Of a stretch of 64,000 bases of DNA, positions 8,917 through 17,627 are shown in pieces. The notes beneath the pieces are model-generated. The model made no database searches. It had not been told where the DNA came from and worked only from the letters and a program-made list of their open reading frames with translations. A program made the translations under genes and the position numbers. Where the stretch lies: NCBI GenBank assembly GCA_022843485.1, contig JALHNM010000008.1, forward strand, positions 1-64,000, read 5' to 3'. The DNA is from Fimbriimonadaceae bacterium (GTDB lineage: Bacteria > Armatimonadota > Fimbriimonadia > Fimbriimonadales > Fimbriimonadaceae). Positions within the stretch are counted from its first letter, which is position 1. Every line of letters begins with the position of its first letter.

Positions 8917-10361
8917 GCGGGATTTACTTCGGCAAGGGCGAGTCGCGGGAGGTCTCCCTCGACCCCAAGCTCGGCAACCGTCACGGGCTGATCGCGGGCG
9001 CGACGGGCACAGGCAAGACCGTCAGCCTCCAGACCCTGGCCGAGGGCTTCTCGTCGATCGGCGTCCCCGTCTTCATGGCCGACGTTAAGGGCGACCTCGC
9101 CGGGATCGGCCAGCCGGGTGGGGGCAACAAGCGGGTCGAGGAGCGCGCGGCCCAAATCGGCTTCTCGCTCGAGTACCGGGGGTGCCCGACCGTCTATTGG
9201 GACGTCTTCGGCGAGCAAGGCCACCCAATCCGGGCGACGGTGAGCGAGATGGGCCCGCTGCTCCTCTCCCGCCTGCTCGGGCTCAACGACACACAGGAAG
9301 GCGTGCTGAACATCGTCTTCAAGCTCGCCGACGACCGAGGGTTGCTGCTGCTCGACCTGAAGGACCTTCGCAGCCTCCTCGCGCTGGCGGCCGAACGGGC
9401 CGAAGAACTCCGAGCGAACTACGGCAACGTCTCCTCCGCCACCGTCGGCGCGATCCAGCGCTCGCTCCTTGTGCTCGAGCAGCAAGGGGGCGAGAGGTTC
9501 TTCGGCGAACCGGCGCTCGACCTGAGCGACCTCATTCGCACCTCCCTCGACGGCCGGGGGCACGTCAACCTCCTGGCGGCCGACAAGCTCATGCAGAACC
9601 CGCGGCTCTACGCGACGTTCCTGCTATGGCTTCTCTCGGAACTCTTCGAGGAACTGCCCGAGGTCGGGGATCCCGAGAAGCCGCGGCTTGTGTTCTTCTT
9701 CGACGAGGCCCACCTCCTGTTCACCGACGCCCCGAAGGCGTTGGTGGAGAAGATCGAGCAGGTCGTGCGTTTGATCCGGTCGAAGGGCGTCGGGGTCTAC
9801 TTCATCACGCAGAACCCGATCGACGTGCCGGAGACCGTGCTCGGCCAACTGGGGAACCGGGTGCAGCACGCCCTGCGCGCCTTCACCCCGCGCGACCAGA
9901 AGGCGGTCCGTTCCGCCGCCGAGACGTTCCGCCCGAACCCGTCCTTCAAGACCGAGGACGCGATCACGCAGCTTGCGACCGGTGAAGCGCTGGTGTCGAT
10001 GCTTGAGGAGAAAGGCACGCCGATGGTCGTCGAGCGGACCTTGGTGCGGCCTCCCGTCTCCCGGCTTGGGCCGGTGACGCCGGAGGAGCGGCGCGCCACG
10101 ATCGACGCCTCGCCCGTCCGGGGGCGCTACGACACCCCGGTCGACCGCGAGTCGGCCTTCGAGGTGCTCGCGAAGCGGGCCGACGCCGCCGCCGCCGAGG
10201 CCGAGCAGGCTCCGCCGGCCCGTCGACAAGCCCGGGCCCCCGAGAACCCGGTCGCCAAGGTCGTCACCGCCATGGCTACGAGCGCCGTCCGGTCGATGGG
10301 GACGCAGATCGGCCGCCAAGTCGTCCGCGGCCTCCTCGGCAGCCTCTTCAAGGGCCGCTAG
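8913..10361 (+). CDS. HerA-type ATPase, DUF853 family
   Basis: 482 residues. Walker A GATGTGKT at 29-36, [15 protein letters not shown] shortly after, and Walker [10 protein letters not shown] near residue 260, followed by [20 protein letters not shown], the arginine-finger region of HerA/FtsK-like ATPases. This is the DUF853 (YjgR) group, hexameric ATPases of unclear role related to HerA helicase. No nurA neighbour. The C-terminal about 70 residues are Ala/Pro-rich, then a short hydrophobic tail. ATG overlaps the waaA stop. Confidence 0.85.
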   Translation: MSGIYFGKGESREVSLDPKLGNRHGLIAGATGTGKTVSLQTLAEGFSSIGVPVFMADVKGDLAGIGQPGGGNKRVEERAAQIGFSLEYRGCPTVYWDVFGEQGHPIRATVSEMGPLLLSRLLGLNDTQEGVLNIVFKLADDRGLLLLDLKDLRSLLALAAERAEELRANYGNVSSATVGAIQRSLLVLEQQGGERFFGEPALDLSDLIRTSLDGRGHVNLLAADKLMQNPRLYATFLLWLLSELFEELPEVGDPEKPRLVFFFDEAHLLFTDAPKALVEKIEQVVRLIRSKGVGVYFITQNPIDVPETVLGQLGNRVQHALRAFTPRDQKAVRSAAETFRPNPSFKTEDAITQLATGEALVSMLEEKGTPMVVERTLVRPPVSRLGPVTPEERRATIDASPVRGRYDTPVDRESAFEVLAKRADAAAAEAEQAPPARRQARAPENPVAKVVTAMATSAVRSMGTQIGRQVVRGLLGSLFKGR

Positions 10362-10468
10362 CCCTCACGAGCAGGCTGGGACGCCGGGCTGCGACCCTGC
10401 CGCCGTTGCTTCGGTTCTGAATTGAACCCGGAACCCCGCCGGTCACCCGGGGTGTAGATAGGGGGATC

Positions 10469-11008
10469 ATGCGACGTCTCGCGCTCGTCCTGACCCTCGC
10501 TTCTCTCGCCGGCTCCGGGTGGGCGTTCGGCCCGGAGCCTGCCGACGCCATGGTCACCCGCGCCCAGGCTCGGGCCAAGGCCGAGAAGAAGACCGTGTTC
10601 CTGGCCTTCCACGCGTCCTGGTGCGGGTGGTGCAAGCGGCTGGAGGCGTGGCTGGAGCGGCCGGCGGTCAAGCCCGTCTGGGAGAAGCACTTCGTGACGG
10701 TCTGGCTGACCGTTATGGAGTCGGAGGACAAGAAGGCCCTCGAAAACCCAGGCGGTGCGTCCTGGCTCGAGCGGGTCGGGGGCAAGGGCGAGGGGCTCCC
10801 GTTCTTCGCGCTCCTCACCTCGACGGGCTCGGTCGCCGCCGATTCTCGGCGGGTCGAGTCGGGCAAACGGCTCGGCAACGTCGGCTACCCGGCGGCGCAT
10901 GAAGAGGTCGCTTGGTTCCTGACGGCGGTGCAGTCCTCCACCAAGATCACCCCCGCCGAAATCGCCGTCCTGAAGCGCGAGTTGGAGGCCGCTGCCCCGA
11001 AGCGATGA
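10469..11008 (+). CDS. Secreted thioredoxin-fold protein
   Basis: 179 residues with a signal peptide (about residues 1-19, ending GWA). A thioredoxin-like domain carries the redox motif C52-G-W-C55 inside VFLAFHASWCGWCKR. This is the DsbD-gamma/thioredoxin_7 type that acts on exported proteins. The usual cis-Pro region is less clear (GEGLPFFALL). ATG is preceded by GGGGG. The stop overlaps the ATG of the epimerase gene (ATGA), so the two are probably co-translated. Confidence 0.8.
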   Translation: MRRLALVLTLASLAGSGWAFGPEPADAMVTRAQARAKAEKKTVFLAFHASWCGWCKRLEAWLERPAVKPVWEKHFVTVWLTVMESEDKKALENPGGASWLERVGGKGEGLPFFALLTSTGSVAADSRRVESGKRLGNVGYPAAHEEVAWFLTAVQSSTKITPAEIAVLKRELEAAAPKR

Positions 11009-11904
11009 GACTGCTCGTCCTTGGCGGCACCCAGTTCATCGGGAGGCACTTCGTCGAAGCGGCACGAACCGCCGGCCACGAGCTCACCCTGTTCCACCGA
11101 GGCAAGACGGGCGCGGGGCTCTTCTCGGACTGCGAACACGTCCTCGGCGACCGGCTCGAGTCGCTCGCGGGCCTGGAGGGTCGGGACTGGGACGCTGTGA
11201 TCGACGTCTGCGCTTACGTCCCCCGGGCCGTGCGCATGGCGGCCGAAGCCCTTGCGGACCAGGTTCCGTTCTGCCTCCAAGTCTCGACGATCTCGGTCTA
11301 TGCCGACGGTTCGGACGAGATCGATGAGGACAGCCCGCTCGCCACGCTCGAAGACCCCACGACCGAGACGGTGACCGGGGAGACCTACGGAGGCTTGAAG
11401 GCGCTCTGCGAGGAAGAGGCCCGCCGGGGGTTCTCGCGCGTGGCCTTCGTGCGCCCAACCTATGTGGTCGGCCCCTATGACCACACCGACCGGTTCGCCT
11501 ACTGGATCGACCGGGTCGGGCGGGGCGAGCCGGTCTCCTGCCCCGTTCGCCCAGACGGGTCGTCCGGGCCGATGCAAACCGTCGACGGTCGGGATTTGGC
11601 GGCGTTCATGCTCGCGCTCGTCGAGCAGGGGACGACCGGCGTGTTCAACACGGTCTCGCCGTCGATGCCCTTCCGGGAGGGGCTGGAGCGAATGGTCGCG
11701 GCCCTCGGGTCAGCGTCGGAGGTCCAAGGCGTCCCCGAAGACCTCCCGCACCCCCTGCTGCCGCCCTTGACCGGGGAGGCGGACCGGTTCCTGTCGATCG
11801 TCGGCTCGCGGGCCGTCGCGGCCGGTCTCCGGTGCCGCCCGTTCGAGGACACCTGCCGGGACACGGCCGAGTGGTGGCGGGCGCAGTCGCGTCGCCTCAG
11901 CTAG
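11005..11904 (+). CDS. NAD-dependent epimerase/dehydratase family protein
   Basis: 299 residues with an extended SDR (Rossmann) fold: LVLGGTQFIGR at residues 5-14, GD after the third strand, VSTISVYAD, and the YxxxK pair in TYGGLKALCEE. It belongs to the atypical group that includes chloroplast CSP41-like and NAD-dependent reductases whose substrate is often unknown (sugar nucleotide or cofactor). ATG 11005 overlaps the previous stop by 4 bp. It converges with the GH99-like gene. Confidence 0.85.
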   Translation: MRLLVLGGTQFIGRHFVEAARTAGHELTLFHRGKTGAGLFSDCEHVLGDRLESLAGLEGRDWDAVIDVCAYVPRAVRMAAEALADQVPFCLQVSTISVYADGSDEIDEDSPLATLEDPTTETVTGETYGGLKALCEEEARRGFSRVAFVRPTYVVGPYDHTDRFAYWIDRVGRGEPVSCPVRPDGSSGPMQTVDGRDLAAFMLALVEQGTTGVFNTVSPSMPFREGLERMVAALGSASEVQGVPEDLPHPLLPPLTGEADRFLSIVGSRAVAAGLRCRPFEDTCRDTAEWWRAQSRRLS

Positions 11905-11925
11905 GGGCAGGCTGCAGCGCCGCAA

Positions 11926-13089
11926 CTACCCCTTCGAAGCGCTCTCGATCTTTCGGCTCGCGTCCTTCTCGGCCCGGGTGAGCTCCCGGGCCGCCCTCTT
12001 GACGTCGCCCGCCAGAACGGCCTTGGCCGCAGCTTCCACGGCCCCTCCCGTCGCCCCTGCCCGGCGTAGCGTGAACAGGCGGAGGGGAAGCTCGAGGTCC
12101 GCTGCTCGGAACCGGAAGGAGGGGTCGCGTCTCCGGCTCTCGTCCTGGGTCGCGACGAGGTCGCGGAACCGGTGTTCGACCGACGGCTCGATCTGGGTGC
12201 CTTCCTGCCAATCGTTCCACGTGGCCACCTGCACCGCATCGCTCTCGGAGGCGAGGGCCGCCGCGAGGGTGTCTCGATAGGTGGCCCCTTCCGCGTCCGG
12301 CAGGTCGGGGTGGGCGTCCGGGACGCCCCCCTCCTCGTAAAAGTCCTGGAACCGGGGGAAGGCGGTCGCGATCCGGAGTCCCCACTCTCGCGAGCGCTCC
12401 GGGTAGGCCCGGGTGTACTCCATCCCATACCGGGGGATCGGCCAGTCGAACGCGCCCTGGGCGAACGGGTGTTGTCGGTGGAGCGTGATGAGTTGGAACT
12501 CCCCTGCCCCTTCGCGGAACGCCCCCCACTCCGCCTCGCCGAACCGTTGGGGGCCGAAGACGAGCACGGCCGGCTTGCCACGAAGCCGGAACCAGTTCTC
12601 CTGCCGCATCCACCCCCCGGCGAGGAAGGCCCCGGTCTCGCGGGCCACGGCGGGGACGTCCCCCTCCTCGATCCGCCCCGCCTCGACCATTTTCTTGGCG
12701 GTCTGGTCCTCGTAGACGACCCCGATCGTGAGCCCCGCCTGGGTCGCGACCTTGAAGAGGGCGGTCGTCCGGGCGTGGATCATCGCGTAGTCGATCGCGT
12801 CCCGGGCGCCGTACCAGTCGGCGAGGACGCCGTCAAACCCGCTCAGCTTGATCCAGCCGACCTGGAGCTCGATCACAGCGGGGTCGAGCGAGTCGTAGAG
12901 GCCGATGAGGGGCTGGAAGTGAGAACCGGCTCGGCCGGAGGCCCTGGCTTCCTCGACGGTGCGGTTCATTCGCCAGTGCCAACCGATCGTGCTCTCGCTC
13001 GCCTCGAACCAGGGCATGACGTGGACGAGGAGGGGAGGGCTCGCGAGGGTCCCCAGCGCCCAAGCAGTGGCCACGGCAAGAGTCATCAC
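11926..13089 (-). CDS. Glycoside hydrolase family 99-like protein
   Basis: 387 residues with a signal peptide (about 1-17). After it come LLVHVMPWFE, IGWHWRM, IGLYDSLDPAVIELQVGWIKLSGFDGVLADWYG and, near the end, ATWNDWQEGTQIEPS. These fit GH99/GH71-like TIM barrels (endo-alpha-mannosidase related), with acidic residues in the last motif as likely catalytic positions. Substrate cannot be deduced. The C-terminal about 60 residues are Lys/Ala-rich and helical. Start may be GTG 13089 or ATG 13086. Confidence 0.75.
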   Translation of the reverse strand: MMTLAVATAWALGTLASPPLLVHVMPWFEASESTIGWHWRMNRTVEEARASGRAGSHFQPLIGLYDSLDPAVIELQVGWIKLSGFDGVLADWYGARDAIDYAMIHARTTALFKVATQAGLTIGVVYEDQTAKKMVEAGRIEEGDVPAVARETGAFLAGGWMRQENWFRLRGKPAVLVFGPQRFGEAEWGAFREGAGEFQLITLHRQHPFAQGAFDWPIPRYGMEYTRAYPERSREWGLRIATAFPRFQDFYEEGGVPDAHPDLPDAEGATYRDTLAAALASESDAVQVATWNDWQEGTQIEPSVEHRFRDLVATQDESRRRDPSFRFRAADLELPLRLFTLRRAGATGGAVEAAAKAVLAGDVKRAARELTRAEKDASRKIESASKG

Positions 13090-13161
13090 CCGGCCGGTGT
13101 ACCCGACGGCGGGTTCATGCGCCGCCGCGGGAGCCGCTTTCGCCGTGACGGGTGCCGGAAG

Positions 13162-14481
13162 CTAGAAGTACTCCTCGATACGCTGGGTGCGGGAGGGCCG
13201 GGCGCCAGCCGGGCGGCGGAGCATCTGGGCGGCGAGTTCAGCCCCCTTGCGATCCCCCACCCGTTGGTAGAGGGCGAGCGCGCGTTGGAGCGCAGGGCCC
13301 GCGGCGGCGCTGTCCCCCGAAGCGATGAGCACGGACGCCACCTGGACGAGCGTCGCGGCCACCCAACGATCGTGCCCATGGGCCTCCCAGCCCGCAAGGC
13401 ACTCTTGAAGGTCTCGGAGCGCCTCGGAGTACCGGCCCTCGTCGCGCTTGGTCAAGGCTTCGAGAGCCTTGAGGTCGAGGCGCATGGCCCCGCCAGGGTC
13501 GTCGCCGATGCGTCGTTTGGCGGCGGCGTACCAGAACCGTGCCTGGGCGAAGTCTCCGCGCACCGCCGCGACGGAGCCCAGCCCTCTCAAGGGGCCTGCA
13601 GGCTCGACGGGCGGGTTGAACCGGCGCAAGGCAATGCTCTCTCGAAAGTGCCGCTCGGCCTCGTCCAGACGCCCGAGCCGGGCCTCGACTACCGCGAGTA
13701 CCTCGAGCAAGACCCCACGGCCGTGGGAGTGCTCGAGGGCGTCCCAGAACGGGAGCGACTGTCGGTAGCGCTCGGCCGCGCCCTCCAGGTCGCCTTGAGC
13801 AGCGAGGACGTCCCCTTCGAGGTGGAGAGCGCTCGCGAGCCCGTCGGCCGAACGGGACACGCGAGCCTCCCGTCGCGAGGACGCCGCGAACTGGAGCGCG
13901 CTCCCATAGTCCCCCCGGTTGTACGCGTCCCTTCCGTCTGCGGCGAGCTTCGCTTCGAGTTCGGCCAACGGGCGGGATTGCCTGCCCGTTGCGAGGGCCG
14001 GAGCGGACCAGGAGCCCGCGAGGAGGCTGACGGCGATAACGGCCCCCGCCCCCGTGAGGGCCAACGCCCCGACCGCCCAGGCCCAGCGGGCCTGTCGTGG
14101 TGGCTTCGTCGTCTCGACCTGGACGTCTGGCTCAGGGACCGAGCTAGGCTCCTCGTCGAGGGTCGAGGCTTCCGGTGTGGCGGGCGCTGGGGGGGGCAGG
14201 GGCTCGGGAGCGGACAGCGACGCGCAGTACTCGTCCTTCCAGGGTAACCGGAGAGCCTCGAAGGCGCCCCGCAGCACGCTACGGTCGTTCCCCTTTTGCT
14301 TCAGGATCCGATCCGCCGTGCCCAGGCTGACCTCTAGCAGAGCGGCCCGGGCCGCTCTCGTCATCTCACCGTGACCGCCCCCTGCGGCCCATTCGGCCCG
14401 CAGGCGCTCCTCCAAGAGAAGGACGGCTTCGTCGGTGAGACGGGCGGCCCGTGCCCTCCGACGCGAAGGGTTAGTCCCCAT
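13162..14481 (-). CDS. Membrane-anchored TPR protein with N-terminal helix-turn-helix-like region
   Basis: About 439 residues. An N-terminal basic helical domain (1-85) looks like a DNA-binding or signalling module. A Pro/Glu-rich linker (92-130) precedes one membrane segment (134-155, ALALTGAGAVIAVSLL) and about six TPR-like helical repeats (residues 165-425). The arrangement puts the repeats outside the membrane and the small domain inside, as in anti-sigma or one-component sensors; role inferred only. The stop lies 72 bp upstream of the GH99-like start, so the two may be co-transcribed. ATG 14481 is preferred to TTG 14484. Confidence 0.7.
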   Translation of the reverse strand: MGTNPSRRRARAARLTDEAVLLLEERLRAEWAAGGGHGEMTRAARAALLEVSLGTADRILKQKGNDRSVLRGAFEALRLPWKDEYCASLSAPEPLPPPAPATPEASTLDEEPSSVPEPDVQVETTKPPRQARWAWAVGALALTGAGAVIAVSLLAGSWSAPALATGRQSRPLAELEAKLAADGRDAYNRGDYGSALQFAASSRREARVSRSADGLASALHLEGDVLAAQGDLEGAAERYRQSLPFWDALEHSHGRGVLLEVLAVVEARLGRLDEAERHFRESIALRRFNPPVEPAGPLRGLGSVAAVRGDFAQARFWYAAAKRRIGDDPGGAMRLDLKALEALTKRDEGRYSEALRDLQECLAGWEAHGHDRWVAATLVQVASVLIASGDSAAAGPALQRALALYQRVGDRKGAELAAQMLRRPAGARPSRTQRIEEYF

Positions 14482-14493
14482 CAAACGACCTTA

Positions 14494-14499
14494 AGTGTA
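14494..14499 (-). promoter_or_regulatory. -10-like TACACT within a shared GGTACACTTAAG block
   Basis: The minus strand reads GCAAGGTACACTTAAGG 12 nt before the ATG of the TPR gene. Nearly the same block, GCAGGTACACTTAAG, occurs 32 nt before the lectin-like gene at 42276. TACACT is a fair -10 element; no -35 is evident at 17 bp. Shared regulation is possible. Confidence 0.4.
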
Positions 14500-14979
14500 C
14501 CTTGCAGCCTCAGTATGGGCCTAAACTGCACCGTTCAAGATAAGCGAACCCCGTTATCTTGACCGGATTTTCGGGGTCTGCCGGTGTACAGTCCCGACGT
14601 TAGTGCTTGCTCGCCCCCCTGCCCGTTCGCCGATGTGGCGGGTCGGGGTGGGCGGCCGTAAGGGCCCATCGGAGGTCGCGCACAGGTTCCGGGCATGGGC
14701 CGGTGCGGTGCCGAGCCGCGGGATCGCCCGAGGCCAAGGCACCCGACCAGAAAGGTCCTCTGCCGGCGCCCGGTCCTCTGCATCGTCAGAGACCGGGCCC
14801 GCTTAAGTCGCCGCACGGTGCTCGAAAGGCGTCCCCACTGGACTTCGGAGTCTGACCCCTCGACGGGCAGCCCTGACATCGGACGACCGAGGACAAGGGC
14901 AGCACGGACACACAGGCCAGGCTCGGCAGCTTCAGAAGAGGGGCGACGCTCCGCAGCCCGCATCGGCGTGGCGATCAGA
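14500..14979. other. Intergenic stretch without recognised gene
   Basis: Several frames stay open on both strands but all have random-looking composition (Arg/Pro/Ser runs) and no ribosome site. I see no RNA gene or repeat here. It separates the divergent TPR and DinB-like genes. Confidence 0.4.
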
Positions 14980-14985
14980 TAGACT
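14980..14985 (+). promoter_or_regulatory. -10-like hexamer TAGACT, probable leaderless start
   Basis: TAGACT is followed by TCGGCT (6 nt) and the ATG of the DinB-like gene, without a ribosome site. Confidence 0.45.
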
Positions 14986-14991
14986 TCGGCT

Positions 14992-15489
14992 ATGGCCAGC
15001 CTGATCGCTGTGGTCGATGCGTGGGACATGGGGCATTGGGAGTTCGGCGAGGCTCTCGACGGGCTCGCGGACGCCGACCTCTGGCGTCGCCCCGCGCCTG
15101 GGCTCTGGAGCATCGGGGAGCTCATGGGGCACATGGCGTACTGGGAGGCGACCCGCTTCACCGGCCCGGTGGTCGAGGGCGACCCCCGCGGGGCCCTCGT
15201 GGACGCCCGGTTCCGGTACTACGACCCGTCCGTGCCGGAGCCGGTCGTGCTCCCGATCGGGGTGGCCGAGGCGGCGGCCCAGCTCGGCGCGGTCCATGCG
15301 GCGGCCGCGAAGGTGGTGCGCGAGGCCGACCCAGACAGCGAGGACAAGCCCGGCGAAGGGATCGTCGGGATGTGGGACGGCGCGACCTGGGGCGACCTCG
15401 TCAAGTACATGGCCTTCCACGTCGGCTACCACACTGGCCAAGCCTACAGCGCCCGGCACCTCATGGGCCACGCCACGAAGGACAACTAG
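14992..15489 (+). CDS. DinB-like superfamily protein
   Basis: 165 residues with a four-helix DinB/YfiT-like fold. Metal-ligand histidines are visible: GHMAYWE near residue 46 and HVGYHTGQ near residues 140-147. Family members bind a divalent metal, and some are thiol-dependent transferases or stress-induced proteins; the substrate is unknown. A second DinB C-terminal remnant lies at 49806-49940. The gene is followed by 337 bp that hold only an 11-bp repeat array. Confidence 0.75.
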   Translation: MASLIAVVDAWDMGHWEFGEALDGLADADLWRRPAPGLWSIGELMGHMAYWEATRFTGPVVEGDPRGALVDARFRYYDPSVPEPVVLPIGVAEAAAQLGAVHAAAAKVVREADPDSEDKPGEGIVGMWDGATWGDLVKYMAFHVGYHTGQAYSARHLMGHATKDN

Positions 15490-15583
15490 TGGCGAGGTGA
15501 GGGAGGGTTCGTGGATCCTATGGGGCTTGTAAGACCTCTACTCTCGGGGTGGTGCTCGGTGGTGGCTTGGTCGGGGCTTGGGT

Positions 15584-15653
15584 GGCACACTCCGGCGTGT
15601 GCCAACCCTGTGCCAACCGCGTGCCAACCGCGTGCCAACCGCGTGCCAACGAC
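15584..15653. repeat. 11-bp phased GTGCC array
   Basis: Five direct 11-bp units (GTGCCAACCNN) run from 15599 to 15653. To their left is one unit in inverse orientation, GGCACAC at 15584-15590, forming a 7-bp palindrome with GTGTGCC. On the minus strand the core is GGCAC every 11 bp. It lies between the DinB-like gene and the secreted protein at 15827. Arrays with the same GCAC core and period occur at 38968-39011 and 53158-53245. Confidence 0.7.
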
Positions 15654-15826
15654 TGCGTTCCCCCGGTGCTGATCCCTCGACCGCACCGTCTCTCGGCCAT
15701 GCTCGGCGTGGGGCAGGCTGACGGCCCTGGCGGGCCCGGTACTTTCGCTCGAATCTCTCGCGGCTCGCAGGGGGAGGGGCGCGCCGGGCTCCATACTCGG
15801 CGTGTACCTCGCGGTACAGGAAAGAT

Positions 15827-17005
15827 ATGAGAAATTACTTGGCCCTCGGGCCGCTTCTTGGTCTCTTGGCTCTCGCCCCTTTTGCTGACGCTGCCAACGT
15901 CTACGTCTTCTCGAGCGGCAACCCGACCCACGACGACGTCGTCCGTGCCTCGCTCGCGGGGGCCGGGCACACTTCGGTCATCGGGGTGGAGTTCTGGGAG
16001 TTCGACGGGACGGTGCCTCTCACCGGCTACGACGCCGTCTTCTTCCAGGCGAACTACAACTGGTTCTCCGGGTCGATGCCCGAGGCGGGCGAGGCCCAAC
16101 TCGTCCGATACGTCAGCGATGGCGGCGGGCTTGTCACCTCAGAGTGGGTGCTTTGGCTCTCGGCAGCCGGGAGCTTGCCCACTCTGCGGGACGTGTTCCC
16201 GTCGATCGAGACGACCAGCTACAACAACGACACGACCCACACCTTCCAGCAGATCGACGCCGATCCGACGGTCAACTCCGGGATGCCGGCGAGCTTTGTG
16301 CTCGACGGTGACTTCGCTGGGGGTGGCGAGACGAACATCCCAGGCGTGAAGGCGGGCGCCAAACAGTTCTACACCACCACGCGGAACGGGCCCTTCGTCG
16401 GCTTGTCCGGCTGGGACTACGGGAGCGGCAGGGTCGCCCAGTTCTCGCAGACCGTCGGCGAGCGGTTCATGACGAACCCGCTGGGCTTTAGGCTGCTCGG
16501 CAACGTCATGGAGTGGGTCTCGCGCGGTGCGGGCACGGTGCAGGCGAACCCGACCTCGGTCACGGTCCGGCTCGGCCGTATCGACGCGGGCAGCGTCGCC
16601 GAGATCGCTGACATCGACGGCCAAGTGTTCCGGGTGTGCAAGTTCATCGTCCCGAACCAAGCGGTCGCCCCGATCACAGTCGAAGTCAACGGGACGTCCC
16701 CGATCCCCTCTCCCAGCCAGCTGAGTTTCCGCACCTACGGGCGGATGAACGCGTCCGGGCTGTTCTCGCAGACGCTCGACCTCTGGGATTGGAACCTGGG
16801 GAACTTCAGCCCGACGGCGGTGACGACGAGCACCATCGGCACCACCTTCCGCGCCGCTGGCGTCGGGGCGAACGCTCCGGTGGGCCGGTTTGTCGGCTCG
16901 TCGAACCAGGTGCGGGCGCGCTACCGGATCCGGCAGACCGGCCCCGCAGGCACCCCTGCTTGGTGCTTCAACCTCGATCAAGCGATCTGGCTCATCCGCC
17001 CGTAA
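15827..17005 (+). CDS. Exported protein with ThuA/GATase-like N-terminal domain
   Basis: 392 residues. Signal peptide of about 22 residues (ends FADA). The N-terminal part (VYVFSSGNPTHDDVVRASL ... YDAVFFQANYNWF ... LVRYVSDGGGLVTSEW) resembles ThuA-like or class-I glutamine-amidotransferase-like folds that lack the catalytic Cys in exported versions. The C-terminal half is beta-rich and unrecognised; two Cys (VCKF, AWCFN) may pair. ATG follows AGGAAAG. It may bind or sense sugars; that is inference. Confidence 0.65.
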   Translation: MRNYLALGPLLGLLALAPFADAANVYVFSSGNPTHDDVVRASLAGAGHTSVIGVEFWEFDGTVPLTGYDAVFFQANYNWFSGSMPEAGEAQLVRYVSDGGGLVTSEWVLWLSAAGSLPTLRDVFPSIETTSYNNDTTHTFQQIDADPTVNSGMPASFVLDGDFAGGGETNIPGVKAGAKQFYTTTRNGPFVGLSGWDYGSGRVAQFSQTVGERFMTNPLGFRLLGNVMEWVSRGAGTVQANPTSVTVRLGRIDAGSVAEIADIDGQVFRVCKFIVPNQAVAPITVEVNGTSPIPSPSQLSFRTYGRMNASGLFSQTLDLWDWNLGNFSPTAVTTSTIGTTFRAAGVGANAPVGRFVGSSNQVRARYRIRQTGPAGTPAWCFNLDQAIWLIRP

Positions 17006-17032
17006 GGGCGGTTGGCGTGGAGAGTGGGCTTC

Positions 17033-17121
17033 GTGGACTGGGGGTGCGTCCTCTGTGGACTGGGTGGCCGGGGTGGACGCCCGGCCCCGTCCAAAGAGTC
17101 CACCCCGTCCACCCACTCCAC
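17033..17121. repeat. 9-bp phased GTGGAC/GTCCAC inverted array
   Basis: GTGGAC-type units start at 17055, 17064 and 17073 (plus an outlier at 17033). Inverse units GTCCA or GTCCAC start at 17089, 17098, 17107 and 17116. Spacing is 9 bp within each half, and the halves can fold together. It sits between convergent genes (17005 and 17165), so a bidirectional terminator or protein-binding site is possible. A related array lies at 39725-39785, also between convergent genes. Confidence 0.65.
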
Positions 17122-17164
17122 AGCGCCCTCGCCCCCACCCCCTCGTCTCAGCCCACAGGCCCGC

Positions 17165-17365
17165 TCAGCTTGCCTCGCTCTCGGCCCTAACGATGGGCAA
17201 GAGCGAGCGCAGGAGGTCGTTGACGAGCTTTGGATCGCGGAACACTTCTGCGACGTCGGGGTCGAGCAGGACGACGTTGGAGCCTTCTCGGGCGTGAGCG
17301 GCGTACTTGCCCCTCACTCCCCCTGAGAAGTCGTACTCTTTGCGGGTCTCTTCAGGCTGACTCAT
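17165..17365 (-). CDS. Small antitoxin-like protein paired with BrnT
   Basis: 66 residues. It begins MSQPEETRKEYDFSGGVRGK, then NVVLLDPDVAEVFRDPKLVNDLLRSLL. The EYDFSGGVRGKY signature is common in small proteins encoded beside BrnT-type toxins. The start overlaps the end of the brnT-like gene by 14 bp, toxin first, as in brnTA operons. Since that toxin gene carries a nonsense codon, this may be an orphan antitoxin. Confidence 0.65.
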   Translation of the reverse strand: MSQPEETRKEYDFSGGVRGKYAAHAREGSNVVLLDPDVAEVFRDPKLVNDLLRSLLPIVRAESEAS

Positions 17366-17627
17366 AGTCCTTCCGCTCTCTTGGCGTCGCTATGCGAGCC
17401 GACACGATTCGGAGGCGGCCGTCCCGTTCAGGTTGGACGACTACGACGAGCACGGCGTTGTGTGTCGCGCCCAGTGTGACGAACCGCTCCTCGTCCAACG
17501 AGTGGTCAGGGTCGGGAACCGTGAGGCTGAGGGGGTCGGCGAAGACCTCCGTAGCCTGCTCGAACGACACGCCGTGCTTGACCCAGTTGGCTTCTGCCTT
17601 GGCCTCGTCCCATCAGAAGATCAGCAC
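17352..17627 (-). pseudogene. brnT: BrnT-family toxin gene with in-frame stop at codon 5
   Basis: From GTG 17625-17627 the frame reads V-L-I-F-stop-W-D-E-A-K-A-E-A-N-W-V-K-H-G, then SFEQATEVFADPLSL and, near the end, RIVSARIATPRERKDYE. Apart from the TGA at 17613-17615 this is a complete BrnT (RelE-like ribonuclease toxin), whose usual N-terminus is LxFEWDxxKxxxNxxKHGVSF. Either the gene is dead, or a shortened product starts at GTG 17570, losing the first strand and helix. The start overlaps the miaB 3' end by 7 bp. Confidence 0.7.

Noticed and set aside
12172-14247. 691-codon plus-strand frame over the GH99-like and TPR genes
   Set aside because: Shadow of the minus-strand genes, which carry signal peptide, membrane segment and repeats.
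14535-15161. 208-codon minus-strand frame in the gap before the DinB-like gene
   Set aside because: Ser/Arg/Pro-rich, begins inside the DinB-like gene, no motif or ribosome site.
15599-15653. Overlapping sigma-54 promoters in the 11-bp arrays (GG-N10-GC spacing, TGGCAC)
   Set aside because: Any 11-bp repeat containing GGC gives GG-N10-GC automatically; the TTGC -12 element is imperfect and the third array lacks GG.
17613-17615. TGA recoded as Trp or selenocysteine in brnT
   Set aside because: TGA ends many genes here, no SECIS-like hairpin is evident, and BrnT has no selenocysteine site.
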